Counted from the first letter of the stretch, positions 24,324 through 38,744 are shown. The stretch: DNA of 64,000 nt from Paulownia fortunei (GCA_019321725.1 CM033123.1:2240960-2304959), one strand, 5' to 3'. Program-made: numbers and translations. The notes: generated by a model from the sequence alone, not told the origin.

Positions 24324-26503
24324 ATGAGTAAAGAAGAGTTCTTGAAGATCCAGGTAACTTCTCTTCTCACTCATTTGCAGAGAAATGTGTGTATATTTGT
24401 ATGTAGAAATGTGTGGGGTGTGTCCGCATTTTGGCTTTATGGGTTTTGCTTGTTTAGAACTCAAGATTTTTAATAGCATTAACTGCTGTTGCTTGTATCT
24501 TTTTCGTCTTTCTTTCCTTTCTGGGAGATGCATCTTTGAGTTATAAATCAATTATATAGGTGTTTTCATTAAGACAAAGGTTTTTATTTTATTTTCTTTG
24601 ATTTTTGCTTTAATTTCTTGTTTCTGGCTCTGGTTTTTTGGCTTCTCAGTGATAAAGTTGTGAACTTTACCCTGTTTATGTTCTCTGGCTTTGCTTGTAT
24701 ATGCAGACTTGTGTTCTGAAAGTCAATATACACTGTGATGGGTGTAAGCAAAAAGTGAAGAAAATCTTGCAGAAGATTGATGGTATAGTTCTATTTCTTG
24801 ACTCTGAATTCTATTCTGAATATTTGTTCTTTATTCTTACTTATGAGCGGAAATGGTCCAAACTTAAGTTGTGGCCTGTTCTACAATTTATTAGTATGGT
24901 ATGAATATTTCTGCACACACTCGTGCACATTTTTTTCTGGTGTTTGATTTTGGCTTTATTTTTCACGAATTGGCTTAACTTTCTATCTTATTGGGTAGGC
25001 GTTTACACCACAAAGATAGATTCAGAGCAGGGGAAGGTCACAGTGTCAGGCAATGTTGACCCAGCCACACTCATCAAGAAGCTTACCAAGAATGGGAAAC
25101 ATGCAGAGATATGGGGTGCAGCAAAGGCCAACAATAACCAGAACCAGAACCAGCTCAACAATCAGATCAAGAACCTGCAAATTGACAATGGCAAAGGTGG
25201 AAATAACAAGGGCCAGGGTCAAAAGGGGGGTGGTGGTGGTGGTGGCAACAACCAGCCAAAAGGTGGGGGTCCCCAGGGTCAAAATCCACAGCTTCAGCAA
25301 CTTCAGCAGCTTCAGCAGCTTCAACAGATCAAAGGGTTTCAAGATCTGAAACTGCCCCCACAGTTTATGAAGGACCTGAAACTGCCCCTCAACAACAAGG
25401 ACCAGAGCCAGAAGTCTGTCAAGCTCAACTTGCCTGAAGATGAAGGTCTGACTGATGATGAGTTTGACGATTATGATGATGAAGATGACGACTATGATGA
25501 TGAAGATGATGATGACCTTGACGATGATATGGATGATGCTCCTCTGAATAAGATGAAGCCCGTCATGGGAAATGGGCATGGTGGCTCACAAATGCCTAAC
25601 ATGTTGATGAATAACATGATGAATGGCCAGCACCCTCAGCAGCTATTGAAGGGCGGTGCGAATGGTGGTAATAATGGAGGAAATGGTAATAATGGAGGAA
25701 ATAATGGTGGAAATGCTAAAAAAGGAGGGGGTGGAGGTGGTGGAAACATCCCTGTTCAAATGAATCTTGGTGGTGGTAATGATGGAAAGGGTGGTGCTAA
25801 TGGTGGTAAGAAAGGTGGTAATGGGAATAACAATGGTGGAAACCAAAATCAAGGTGGTGGAAAGGGTGGCAAGAATGGTGGTGGGCAGCCGCAAGACGGC
25901 AAAAATGGTGGCGGCAATGGTGGCCAGAACAAGAATGGTAACCATGGCGGCGGTGGCGGTGGCGGTGGCAGTGGGGCTGCCAATATCAACAATTTGATTG
26001 CTAATGGGTCCAAGAAAGGGGGTGGAATGAATGATGGGCCTCATGGCATGCCAAACATGATGTCCATGAATGCTGCTGGTAGTGCGGGCCAGATGGGTAA
26101 TATGCCTGGTAATATGCCAATGGGCCATATGGGTAATATGCCAATGGGCCATATGGGTAATCTACCAATGGGCCAAATGAGCAATCTTGCGGCTGTTCAA
26201 GGCCTGCCCGCCATGAATGGTCGTGGTGGCGGTGGTGGTGGTGCAGGGTATTTTCAAGGTGCTGGTCCGGAGCAAATGGCCGGGAACCCCTACTATCAAC
26301 AACAACTAGCAGCAATGATGATGAACCAGCAACGTGCCAACGGGAATGAGAGGTTTCAGCCGATGATGTACGCCCGGCCTCCACCTGCTGTTAATTACAT
26401 GCCGCCATACCCCCCTTACCCTTACCCTCCTCCACCGGGCGAGCGGGCCGACCAGTACGCAATGTTCAGTGATGAAAATACCTCAAGCTGTACTCTGATG
26501 TGA
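24324..26503 (+). CDS. Heavy-metal-associated isoprenylated plant protein (HIPP), 536 aa
   Basis: Three exons: 24324-24353, 24707-24782 and 24999-26503, all GT-AG, with consistent phase. The protein starts [20 protein letters not shown]. The HMA domain spans roughly residues 10-80 with the metal-binding CDGC at 20-23. Then come Asn/Gln/Gly-rich low-complexity sequence with LQQ repeats, an acidic Asp/Glu block near residues 183-217, long Gly/Asn tracts, Met-rich repeats of GNMPMGHM type, and a Pro/Tyr-rich tail. It ends CTLM, a CaaX box whose final Met favours farnesylation. HIPPs bind metal ions such as Cu, Zn or Cd through the CxxC and are membrane-tethered by the lipid. The disordered middle is unusually long compared with typical 150-350 aa members but resembles the large Gly-rich subgroup. 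The actual metal is not deducible. Confidence 0.93.
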
Positions 26504-27123
26504 GGTCAATTCTACACTAATGCTCCATCCCGATTTAACCTGAATTCGCTGATTCTTGCAGTGAGAGTAGTGGTGATAGTGTGCTTGGTGGTGGTGGTCA
26601 GTTGATAGTTTCATGACTTGCTAGTCTTGATGCCATAATATACCTGGAAATGGTTTTACTTCGATTTTTATTTTCTTTTTTCTTTTTCTGCCCCCTTTGA
26701 ATCCTAAGTTTAGATTAGTGTTCCATCATAGGGAGTACCTGATAGATGATAATATATTAAAAGCCTTTAGACAATGAGATGTATGTGGGGAGTGGCGGTG
26801 GTTTTGCTTATGGGAATGTTTATATAATGTTTATATGTTGAAAACAGAAATAAAATCAAAGAGCATGGGATTTAAGAAGAAAAAATGCCCATCTCTCTGC
26901 CCATTTCTCTCCCAGTTGTCACTTGTTTACTTCAGTCTTTTATCTTTCCTCCCTTTTCTTGTGAATTCAGCTTCACTCCTACAACTTATTGACCTTTCTA
27001 TCCTTTTAACTCTAATGCAGTTTGTTTTAGCCCCTTGCTTTCATTGAATTCATGTCTTTTGTACAAGGACTTTATGAAAGTGATGCAGAGAATCCTCCTT
27101 TATATATATATATATATATATAT

Positions 27124-27181
27124 AATTGCCAATTCAAATATGTGTGTATATATATATATATACATATTTGAATTGGCAATT
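27124..27181. repeat. Perfect 19-bp inverted repeat (hairpin) with AT loop
   Basis: AATTGCCAATTCAAATATG at 27124-27142 is exactly matched by its reverse complement at 27163-27181. The 20-base spacer is mostly TA/TG and partly self-complementary. It sits about 620 bases after the HIPP stop codon. Confidence 0.9.
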
Positions 27182-30100
27182 AGTATAAAATTTGCTACTA
27201 TCTCTCCTCAACTAAACTTTTATTCTACAGTTATGTTGCCGAACAAAAGATTTCTCCATACATAATATTTATCTCGTTTGGGTGAGTTCATAATTTTTTA
27301 AAAATATCTTAATAGATTTTTGGAGAGCTTGCGATTTGTAAGAATGTTTGGTAGAAGTTTTACAAGATGATGTTATACGCTCTTTATAAAAAAAAAATGT
27401 AAGGAGACCCTTGTAAAATAAAAATAAAAATAAGGAGATTTATTTTTTATTTAAGATCTTAACAATTTTTTTAATTTAATTATATAAATTACACAATTGC
27501 CATCACCGGTTTCTTATAAGTTTTATAATTTTATTTTATTCAAAAAATTTAAAAACTTAATATTAAAATAAAGTTAAACATTTTATAAATTCTAAAAATA
27601 TTTTAAATAAACTTTGCCGTACATCCTCTAAGTTCTTAAGATAAGATATTACGATATACCAATTATTATTGTCAAATCTTTGCTATTCAAAAAGTTCTTT
27701 GAACCCAAATGATGTGTATTTGGTTGTCTAGAGATACGTATATATAAATACACTCAAAATAGACTTTTTAAATAGATAAAAAAAAAAAAAGGATGAAATC
27801 TAGAACTTGATTCCTGCATTCTATATATACGTGAATTAGGAATTGACATTCAAAATATTTTTTCTTAATTAGTTATAAAGTTCTATACTTCAAAAAAGGA
27901 AAAAATAAAAATAAAATATTACTACTATATTTTTTATTTTGAAAGAAATGGGGTATAGGGTGGTGGCTTTTGACATTATTGAATTGTCTTCCACTAAGAG
28001 TATGTGGGGCGTGATTGAAATTATGGAGAGCAATGTGGGGGGTGGGGTACAAATTTCATGAAATGGATGAAAAACATTGGGTCCATTCATTGATGAAGAG
28101 TGGCCCTACCCCACCCCCAAATTTGTGTATCTATTCATTTATAGAGAGAGGAGGGTGAGTAGTAGTATTATTGGTTTTGGTGTAATGCCAAATCCATGCA
28201 TGTGAAGTGTACTTGTTTGCAAATACACAATATTTAACTTCCCCCTATAACAAAGTTAGATCATTTTACAAAATGGGCCAATTGCATAAAGTGTTTGCAA
28301 CATTAGTCCCTTATCTACTAGTACAATATTTTGGCAAAATGTGTAGTTGTAACTCTTATTTTGTTTTCGAGTAATAGAGTCGATCATCTTATTGTATCAG
28401 AATATCTTATTAACATAGAGGGCACATACATGAGAAGCTCGTATAAAATTAGACAAATGACTACACTTCTTATGTGATTCGAGCCAACGATAACAATTAT
28501 CTTGAGAGTTAATTTTTTTACTCTTAATTACTTGATCTACAAACAACTTCTTTGATGCTTCTATTTGAAAACTAATTTGATCATACGAGTGGAAGAACGA
28601 AAAAAAGAAAGAAAAAAAAGATAAATAGTAAAAATTTTGGCCCCAAAATTATGTTTTTACAGAGTTTTAAGGCACTTTTTCAAAGTCATTTTGATGTGTA
28701 CCATGTGAATGAATTATCAAGAGTTATGGGACTAGGACATTTGCTTAATTGATGTGTTGTATCTTGGGTATGAATCTATTACACATGCCCAATTAATGAT
28801 TGATTATAGGGTATATATAATACAAGGTTGATGGATCCTATGTGCTTCAAGTGGGCGCAAGTTGCTTGCATTGCTTACATTCAACAGCATTGAAGTTGAA
28901 TATTACTATTCATTGTCTTGCTAGGTTTCTTATTTCAACCACACACAAAATTGCTTCTTTGATGTGCACATACGTTACATTCTTGCATTTTTAATGGGCA
29001 TCTATTAAGTGCTCTAACATCCAATAATTTGCGATTGAATTCAATGTTGGCTGATCTTACATGCGTTTGAAACATGTGAAAACATCACATGTAGATTTAA
29101 GAAACGTACTAGTCGAACATTGCACGATCTTTTAGGTGGGTCTTTTATTTCAATTATACAAACATTAAAACTTTGATATGTCGGAATTAAAACAGAATCG
29201 TTTAACATTAATTTTATACGAGTATGTAAAATTGTATATATTGTTCGTTATTGATAAATCTTAAAAGTGTTTGTTTGAAGTGAGTGTATCATGTCATCGC
29301 TCACATGAGTTATTTTATTTATAATATATATGCAAAATTACATATAATTTTTTTCCATTTTTAACAGAATTGGAGATTTATTTTATTTATTTATTTATTT
29401 GAAAGAAATAGTAAGCGACAAAGACAAGCTAACAACTTAAAGAGTAAATGAAAGTATTTATCCAAAAATCTAACGGCGTTGACACTTGACACGAATTTCT
29501 GGCACAATAGTCTTGTCCAGTCTTATCAGTTGAAATGGCATCAAAAAGAGAGTTCCAGTGTGGGAGACCCCACCCTTTCTTTTCAATGTTGTCTCGTTCG
29601 ATTACTCTGATTTGTCACGAGAGATAAACGAGAGTACAATCACAATACTCCGTGGGCCCAATCATACGCTTTGTGCCAAAACTACAACTACGTTTTCAGC
29701 TTCTTAATCATACAGCTTTAAATGAGTTGTACGTTGGCTGATGGCTGAGCATTTTGATTGTGATCTTCCTGTGTATGCGATTGTTTTGGTCTCCCACGTA
29801 TTCCTCGTAGTCATTGTCAAAAATCCTGTTCCTGCTTTCTCAATTTAATTCTATATAACATAGAATTTACCCTCTGTTTTGCAATTTCGTGTTTACTACG
29901 TATGGAGTGTGGTTGGCGAAATGTAAAATTCGTCTTATTAATATTTTTTGAATTTGAATTTAAACTCATCACGAATTCAAATTCGATGGTTAAATTCACT
30001 ACACTTATTGGTTAAATTCAAATACTATTTTTCAAATAATTATACCACTAATTAAATATTTCTTTATAAATATTTATATAATAACTTTTTTTTAAAAAAA

Positions 30101-32220
30101 ATAAATTTAAAAATAAAAACTCAACAACTATTCAAATCCATTTATAATAATAAAAATTCTCTCCAAACAAGACGAGTTCGAGTTCCATATTAATTCAAAT
30201 ATTGTCATTTTTTTACTCGAATTATTGTGATTTCTTCAACCCTAACCTAGTAATTTAATAATATTTTTATTACAATCAAATGTACGAAAGGTGACTTTTC
30301 AAGAAAAATTAATTGGCAAGAATTTTTGTGATTTAACACATTCATGTGCCAAAAAGACTAATTCTATCCTAATAATCGAAGACCTAATTCTTATCCCTTG
30401 CAGCAACCCTCCATGTGTCATTTAATGCAGTCTCCAGCTCCAGATCCAATGCCAACTGTGTTTGGTTTCTGGAATACTACTAATTCTTAATTGTGATTCG
30501 TGGGGTTCAATAAATGACCAATTAATTTTATTTGTTGAATTTTTTAAGATGATGATGGAGGGATTCAATTTAATTGACATATGATTTTTTAAACTTTAGT
30601 TAATTCAGTGTAAATATTTTTTAAAGGCAAGGAATTTTTATAGTTATGTTTAGATGAATTGGTAACGTTAGTTGTTTCTCTTATCCTTTTTTATTTACAA
30701 GAAAAAAAAAAGAATCCAAATTAAATAGGTTGTTTATTTAATTAAACATTCATCTAAGTTTAGAAGAAACAAAAATTTCAATTTTTATAATTTTATATTT
30801 ATGTGAAACAATTAATACCAACTACCAAAAGGTTAGTCAATTTGATTAATTAGGTTGACCTTGTCTATTTTCTTTTTGTTTGTAAGGATATGATTATATT
30901 ACTTTTATAACGTATAAATGGATGGAATCATAATTTGTATAAATCATACTACTTATGACTTTTACTTAAGCTAATTTTGCGGGATTGCCTTATTTTTTTT
31001 ATACTTATCTATGTTTTTTGAGTGATAAAAGAAAAAACAAAAACAAAAACAAAAATATGGAAAATCGAATTCCACCATATATATTCTTTTATTTGGACAA
31101 TATAAATATTGTATGTAACTTAATTTGCTATTCTTTTACCCCATCAAAAGAATGTTGCAAAATGTGATGATTATGATTATGTCTTATTATAAAAGTTTTA
31201 TTTCACTGAAAATTTAAAACCAATAATGAATATATCATATCATCCTACAAATTTTTGTAGTAATATGTTTGAGAATTTGATTTTTGATTGTATGACTTTC
31301 GAGATGACACTTTGAAAGTTTTACATTTTATATGTCATCTGTCCTAAAATTATGTTCATCAACTCTCAATAATTATTTTTGAGAGCAATAGTGTCCGGAT
31401 ACAGAATAATTTTACTTCATCTAAAATCCTATGTCGAGTAATAATTAATACATGAAAATAGAATGGAGAAAGAATAATAGTATATTGAAGATTTTCACAA
31501 ATATTTAAAACAAGAATATCAACCATAGCTTATTATATAGTAAGATGATTATTTTACTATATCTCCATACAGAATTTATATATATATATATATATATATT
31601 CCTTTTTATTTTTGCAGGATGACAATTGAAAATTGAGACAATAAAGATCACTAAATTTCAAATTTGGTGTTCCACCAATTGTTGTCTAGTAACTCCAACT
31701 TTAAGTAAAATTTACTTGATTAGTGCTACAAGAGATGCAATCATCGAATAAGTTAAAATTTTGAATTTATGATATTTTCTGAGATAAAAATCTGGATTTA
31801 ATAAGATTATTTTATTTTAGCTTTCTTCTTAGAAAAAGGATTGGGGTCCATTTCTCAATCACATATGTTTGATAAAGAAAAAGTAAATCAATCTTGTTGA
31901 CTCCAAGTGAAGAACTTTTTTGCAGTTTTTCTAAAAGACTTTTGTCACATTTAGTGCATGTCTTTTCATTTTGTGCCAAAGAATGAGTGTCAATTTTTTT
32001 TGTTTGAAAATTCAAGAAAATTACTATTATTTTATTATTTCTTTGCTTCATTTTCAAATTTTAATGAAGTCATAAAGGGTTCAACATGTCGTCCTGAATT
32101 CATGCATTTGATTAATTATTGTCCGACTATCATAAATAAGCATATATTAACTATAAAGTTCGGCCCAATTGTAAATAAGAATATTCAAAATATCTTACCT
32201 CTATAATAAGTTAAATTAAT

Positions 32221-32650
32221 GTTTTAAAATTAGAGTGGATCGTCCTCTTCGACCGGTCCAAATATAAATCAGTGGTTGATTTGTTCCGTTTGTAGAAAAA
32301 AAATTTTAAATTCAGTCAAATAGGTCAAAATTGATAAAAAAATAAATAAATAATCAAATCAATAAAAAATCGGTCAAAACTTTTTTATTTATTTTTTTTC
32401 ATCTTTTTAAATATTTTAAACTTGGTATAAGATTATATATGCAATTAATTGAATATTTTGAGATTTATTAAATGTATTTTTAGTTGGTTATTTTTTTTAC
32501 TTTGTATATAATAATTAATCTATTATATTACTATTTTACACAATATGATACAAAAATATAGTCAATTTTTATTAATTCAGTCTCACCGACGGTTGAACCG
32601 CTGTCCGACAATAAAATCGATTTGATCATCAATCTAATTTTAATTATTTA
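32221..32650 (+). repeat. Dispersed repeat A, copy 1
   Basis: Its right portion, about 190 bases, aligns by eye with the reverse complement of 34385-34755, including a shared GGTTGAACCGC-like motif and a shared GATTTGATCAT-like end. It is non-coding. Confidence 0.6.
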
Positions 32651-33539
32651 GGTAAAATTGTCGTTTTTACTTTTTTTTATGGCATCGAGACAAACCAAAG
32701 TAGTAGTAGTACTAGAAAAAAAATCTTTTGAAAGATTCCAAACTGCAATTTAGAACAAAATTTTGATGTGAAGCATGCAAAAGTTTCAAACCCTCATGTC
32801 TAAAATCAAGAAAAATGTCCTAAAACTATTTGTTTGTTGCCCCATCAAATTCAAACAATGATCTTGGGCCATACTCAACCCTTGGAGATTTTGTCAATTG
32901 GTGGGTAGAGAGATCGTTTTCATCACATAATACAACAATTTTTCTTTGTGTCTTCAATCACATACTACAGATAAATTATAGGAATTTTCGTTGAGGACAA
33001 AATTGCCAAATGTGGGAGGGAATAAACCTTATTGGCCCCATTTATTTGAATTTTTTCATAAAGTTAGAATTTGGTAAGAAATGGGGACAGGTTTATTTGG
33101 TGTTTCCTCCCCTATTATTTGTTGCAGCTGTTTTCGTAGGACAGCATCACACCAGCAGCCAATCAACCGAAATAGGGTTGATTCGTTGAATTTGTGTGAA
33201 ATCCCAAAAAAAAAAATTGATTGTTTGTCGAATTGAAGGATTAATAAGATTTAATTATCCTGGAAAATTTTGAGATTTTTAACCCATGTACGGCTCATCG
33301 TGTGAAATTTCTTTAATGTAAATTGAGGGTAAAGTGTTTTAAAGTTATTTTTAAATAATAAAATAATAAAATTTAAGGGACTAAAGCGCTGTTTGCTTTT
33401 TTTAAATAATATCTAAAATTTTATTTCGGATCAAATTATGATCGTAACATTTAGAAGAAAGGGGGTACAATATGTGATGATGCATGGCTGTTGGTTACTT
33501 TTTAAAACCAGGACGAGGCTTTTTGTTTTGAAAAGAATC

Positions 33540-33825
33540 TTTTTAATTTAAAATTTTGAAAATGTATTTGTTTTATTTATTTTTATTAAAAATACAATTT
33601 AATTTTATTTTTGATCAAACTTAGAATTGAAAATATACTATTAAATATATTTTCGAACTTATTAATATTTCACATTTGTTCATGTAAAAAATACTATAAA
33701 AATAAATATATTTTTATTTCCAAACCAGTATAATCAACGTCTAAATATATTTTTATTTTTATTGAAAAAAAATCTAATAAAAATATATTGGATCCTAAAA
33801 ATGCGATTGAAAATATTATTGTGCT
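33540..33825 (+). repeat. Dispersed repeat B, copy 1
   Basis: It shares an ordered series of blocks with 34763-35065 in the same orientation, for example ATGTATTTGTTTTAT at the start and a CTATAAAAATAAA block in the middle. AT-rich and non-coding. Confidence 0.45.
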
Positions 33826-34384
33826 CTATAGGTACAGGATGATGAGTTTGAGTTGTCTCAAAGTTGATTAAAGTTAAAAAAAAAAAAAAAAAAAAAGATT
33901 AACAAAAAGCTGCCCTAACATGACTTTCTCAGTTAATTGTATATTATTTCACGTGCTTTTTGTTCATGAGGAGATACAAATCATGCTTTGTAACAATGAT
34001 TATCTTGGATAAAAAGTTATTATATAAACATCTTGTTCGAGAATGGAATCTCTGTGTCTGAAGTTTTTCAAACTGATAAAGCCCTTTTTGGGGTATGTGT
34101 GATGCATATTTTATTTTAGTATATGTGTACATAATATCATTCAAACACTTGTTTAGCCAAAAACAATAAAAAGAAAAAAGAAAAAATAAGCATAAAAATA
34201 TAGAAAAGGAGAAAAGACTGTAATAACAAGCTGCGCATTGTCCTATTGGTGCCATGTTAGGAAATCAAATACTCCACTTTATAATTAAGTTCCATGAGTT
34301 GGCATTATGATAAAAGCTTGTTTGCTTTCATTTCCGAACAACATTTTTTAAATTTTTATTATTTGATACTATAAAATAGTATTT

Positions 34385-34755
34385 TTATAATTGGATGAAT
34401 GATCAAATTGATATTTTTAACGATTAGTGGTTCAATCGGCGATCGGACGGTCTAATAAAAATTAATTATATTTTTTTATTATATTATGTAAAATAATAAT
34501 ATAATAAATTAATTGTTATGTAATATATTTTAAATGTGCAAAAAAAATAACTATTTAAAAAAATATCTAACAAAACACAAAATTCAAATAACCACATAAA
34601 TATAATAAATTATTAAATTTATTTTAAAAATAAAAAATAAAAATCGATCAAATCGATTTTAGCCGATCAAAATAGATTTTTTATTTTATATCCTTAATTG
34701 AATCGAATCGATCTCTAATTTTTTATTGAACAAGCCGATTTGGTTCGGTTTTCAA
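34385..34755 (-). repeat. Dispersed repeat A, copy 2 (inverted)
   Basis: Inverted relative to copy 1 about 2.1 kb away, with roughly 80% visual identity over the best 190 bases. It could derive from an old non-autonomous transposon. No target duplications were identified. Confidence 0.6.
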
Positions 34756-34762
34756 AATAATG

Positions 34763-35065
34763 CTTTGAAATGTATTTGTTTTATCATTTGATCTAAAATA
34801 CTATTTATTTTTATTTTTAAATTTTTTCATCAAAGTCAAAAATAAAAATACACCTAACAAATATATTTTCAGATATACTAAAATCTCACTATAAAAATAA
34901 ACATATTTTTATTTAGAAATTGGTATAGTTAACATAAAATATAACTAATTCAAACAATATTTTATTTTATTTTACATAAAAACTAGTGGATATATTTTCA
35001 ACATTAAAGTTATTAAATACATAAAAATGAGATTAAAAATGTAACCAAACAAGTTCTCATAAGCT
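34763..35065 (+). repeat. Dispersed repeat B, copy 2
   Basis: Direct-orientation partner of 33540-33825. It directly abuts repeat A copy 2, so A and B may be parts of one larger rearranged element. Confidence 0.45.
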
Positions 35066-35744
35066 CGTAAACTTAATTCAGAAAATAGGTTGTTCGATCA
35101 AATAAGAGTACTGATTGAGAAGTTTTGTGTAATAACACAAGTATAACTGAACTAATTTGATAACGAAGTCAAATAAAAGTCTTAACAACTGTATGTTACA
35201 AATTTATGTTAAATCAATAATTTTTTCACTTTTTTTTTATTTTTTGGTACTCATGTGTTTTAACTAAACTAAATTCTGGATTTATAAAATCCTGTTCTTA
35301 AAATTTTAGATAGAGTAAATCGTGGGATACGCCTCGATAAAATAGGGTTCGCAACACAACTTGTGTACTAATTTTCACTACAATAAACCGCCTCCCACAC
35401 AGATACTTTATCTTTCACAATCACGACTGTCTTTCACGATAAATCATATTGCCTTCCAAAATAGATTATGTCTTTAAGTAGCCTTGGAATTTTTTGCTTG
35501 GAGGACGTATAATAACTTCCTTTAGTATAATATATTTCTTGGACTTACTAATGACTCCAATCTTAGCACTCGAAATCTTATGTTGGTAGTTCTAGGGCTT
35601 GGCCAATGTTTCCATCAAAACAAGACATCCTAATTTAACTCCACTATAAGTCAAACCATCAGCGAATGGCTAAGATTACATATACAAGTTGAGTGGCCAT
35701 AGCATTGAGATTTATTTATTTATTTTTTTGGGATTGGTCGGAGT

Positions 35745-35770
35745 GGGTGGGGAGGGGTTGGGGTATGGGG
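35745..35770 (+). repeat. G-rich tract with quadruplex pattern
   Basis: Five tracts of three or four G with loops of one to three bases, embedded in otherwise AT-rich DNA. Confidence 0.7.
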
Positions 35771-38744
35771 TTTTAGTGTATAGCATTAATTGTTGGGTTG
35801 TAATATCGACCCTCTTTGCACAGTTATTTTAATCGAGTTTAGGATAAGTTTTGAATTTTTATATTTATTTTATTTATTTTTTTATTTATATTTTGTTCTG
35901 TTATATATGTATTTATATAATATCATTTTAAAATAAATATATTTTTAATAAATATAATGATGTTATTTTTTAAAAATATATTTTTTAATATTATATAAAT
36001 TTTAAAGCAGGTTAGACGAGTATAGTTAGTCTAATTTAGATTGAGCAGGTCTGAATTCTTATAAATTTTAGTAGTGTGGATCTTAAGTTTTAATAAATTG
36101 ACCACAAACTCGTCTATTGTCATCTCTAATTGTAGGTATAAAGCAACAAATTAACTTAACTCTATCAAATACTCTTCACAATGTCCCAGCACGAAGGTTT
36201 TCCTATATACTAAAATCAAACATTAACAAATTAAATAACTTTTTTTAAAAAAATATTAACTGTTATGAAACTTTTAACTATAACCAATCAATATGGCTAA
36301 ATATTCCAAGTAAATTAGATGCGTTATCCAATATTGCATTAAAAATATAGTCAACTTAATTAATTAAGTACATGATCCAACATTCACAGATGAATTATTA
36401 ATCAATATCAACTTTCTTATTGAAGAATTGAGGAAAAAATTCAATTAAATTATCCATCGATTTGACTGCAACAAGCACGAGAACTTGTATTGGATTCTCA
36501 AGAGTGGCTACAAAGCACACCACTAGATAATAGATATCCACATAAAAATGATTATAGTATAAAAAACAAGTGGCTTTGGTATTGAAGCACTTATTATTGT
36601 TCAACTTATTTAATCATTTATATGTGGCCCTATGATTGTCCATTCTCTTAAATAATTTGTCTTCCACATTACAAAAGATAAGACTTTGCAAACTTTTTGA
36701 TGATGATAATTTTCTTTCTGCGCAATTATATATTATTATTCATAATATTAAAATTATACAAAAAAAAAAAATGTGTACTATAGACGGAGTTAATAGGGAG
36801 CAGTCGGGAAGAATCCCTTTAAATGAAAATAAATACAGATTTACGTACATATGATATTTTAAAAATATAAATTATGCGTCCCCATTAATCTTTAGATTAT
36901 ATTTGAATAGTACATATTTATTTATTTTTTAATTCAAAAACTTGGTTTCGTTCGTGATTTATGCATTAATCAATGGCCTTCATGATTGCCCAGTTCCAAC
37001 GTTATCTGGAGGTAGATCGATCATCTAATTGTCATTTTCACTTAAAAAATAAATATTATTTATTTGCTTAATCCACCAATAATTTAGGCGGAGTCATTTT
37101 AATACTAGCTTACATTTTTTTTTCTTTTCCTAAACTGATCTCTTTTTTAAGATGATAAAGATAATTTTATAAAATTAAATTAGTTAGTCGATAAAAAATA
37201 ATAATACAGTACCAAAATTCCTTTTCTTAGATAACAATTAGCATCAATAATTGCTTTGTTTTGACATATAAAACTCATTTTCTTTTTTCTTTTTTCTTTT
37301 TTTATTGCTTCAATCTAAAAAAGGAAGAAAAAAGAACTCCCTTTCTAAGCATATGGTAAAAAAATGTTAATATAAAAATTAGGGTTAGGATATATTATAA
37401 AAATACATACATAAATGTGTATGAAACCCTAGAAAAGTGAATTTTGGGTGAAATGTCCCATATTCCTGTATATCTCTTTTTTTATTACAAGTTTCATTAT
37501 AATAATTTCGACATCCATGTCTGTAATTGAATATACCAAGGCTAATTTTACTGACATTTTCAAGAACCAATGCTGAATGAGATTGGATCATTTGGTCAAA
37601 CTTTTGTAGCAGGAAGAAACAAGGAAAAAGAGGGTAGGATTATGCAGAACTTGTCCTAACTTTACATTGTAATTCTCTACCTTTTTCTGTTGTTGTTCAT
37701 TTTGATTAATTAAATAAAATTGTTGTCTATGGTAAATAGTTATGTTGGTTTGAGGGCTTCTTGAAATTAATAACGAGTGTCCAATATAAAAATAAACTTA
37801 ATAAATACAAAATACACAAAAATAGTGTTGCTAAATTTCGTTTCTTACAAGTGTATCGCCTCGTCAGTATTTTTGAAAGAAAAAATTCAAGATTTAGGGT
37901 TCGATGAATCTTACTAATACCTCAAGATTGAATCGTCAAAAATTATATATTTTGATAAATATATAATACAAACTTTTATTGTAACCCAAAAAAAAAAAAA
38001 AAGGAAAAGGAAAAAATTGTCCACTAATAAATACAACTTCATTATGAATAAATTTATAAAAGTAGATAAAACTTGATGGTAACTTTGAAAAAAAAAAAGT
38101 TTTAGTTCAAATAAGGACATATAATTACAAGATCTTGATTTAAAGCCCAACAAAATGGCCTGTCAACAATATTTTAAATATAGTACTAACTTTTGTCCCC
38201 TAATATTAGGATTATAGTACTTAATTAAACAAGAAAATTTTGGGTCACTTACTTCTATAAGTTGCATTAAATTATTATTGTTATTATCTTAAAACTCCTA
38301 AGACAAATTCGTGTCCGAATCTATATTCAAGTGCAATGACCGTCATTATCATTTCCAAAATTATGTAGTGCTCTAAATTTCAATATCGTACAAATGCCCA
38401 TGTGAAGAATCAAATTGAGTCCCCTAAAATCTTAATTGGGTCTTGGAATAAGTGTAGGACTGATTATTGCGCACAATTTGTACCCCTATCCCCTAACACA
38501 CCTATGTACTAGCACTAAATAAACAAGAAAATATAGCAGTACAGTTTCTTGAATTAAATTAACAATTAATTGCCTTGAAGAATCAAGAACCCTAATGGAT
38601 AAATTAATGGGATAATCTGATTAAATAAAAATTGATTCTGAATGATAGAAGTCAAAAAAGTGGGGTTGGAGGGGGATAATTCCGAGGGGAATTATTCATT
38701 CAAAGCTCAAATTCCCAGGTATTATTTAGCAGAATATCACATGA

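Noticed and set aside
25046..26384. Several long minus-strand and alternate-frame open frames opposite the HIPP gene (for example 25579-25046 and 26152-25643).
   Set aside because: They mirror the low-complexity Gly/Asn/Asp codons of the HIPP exon and show no independent domain.
30170..30190. GTTCGAGTTCC, a B-box-like sequence suggesting a tRNA gene.
   Set aside because: No A box or foldable tRNA lies upstream.
35376..35395. CACTACAATAAACC, which resembles a CACTA transposon end.
   Set aside because: No subterminal repeat array or opposite end follows, unlike 48343-48510.
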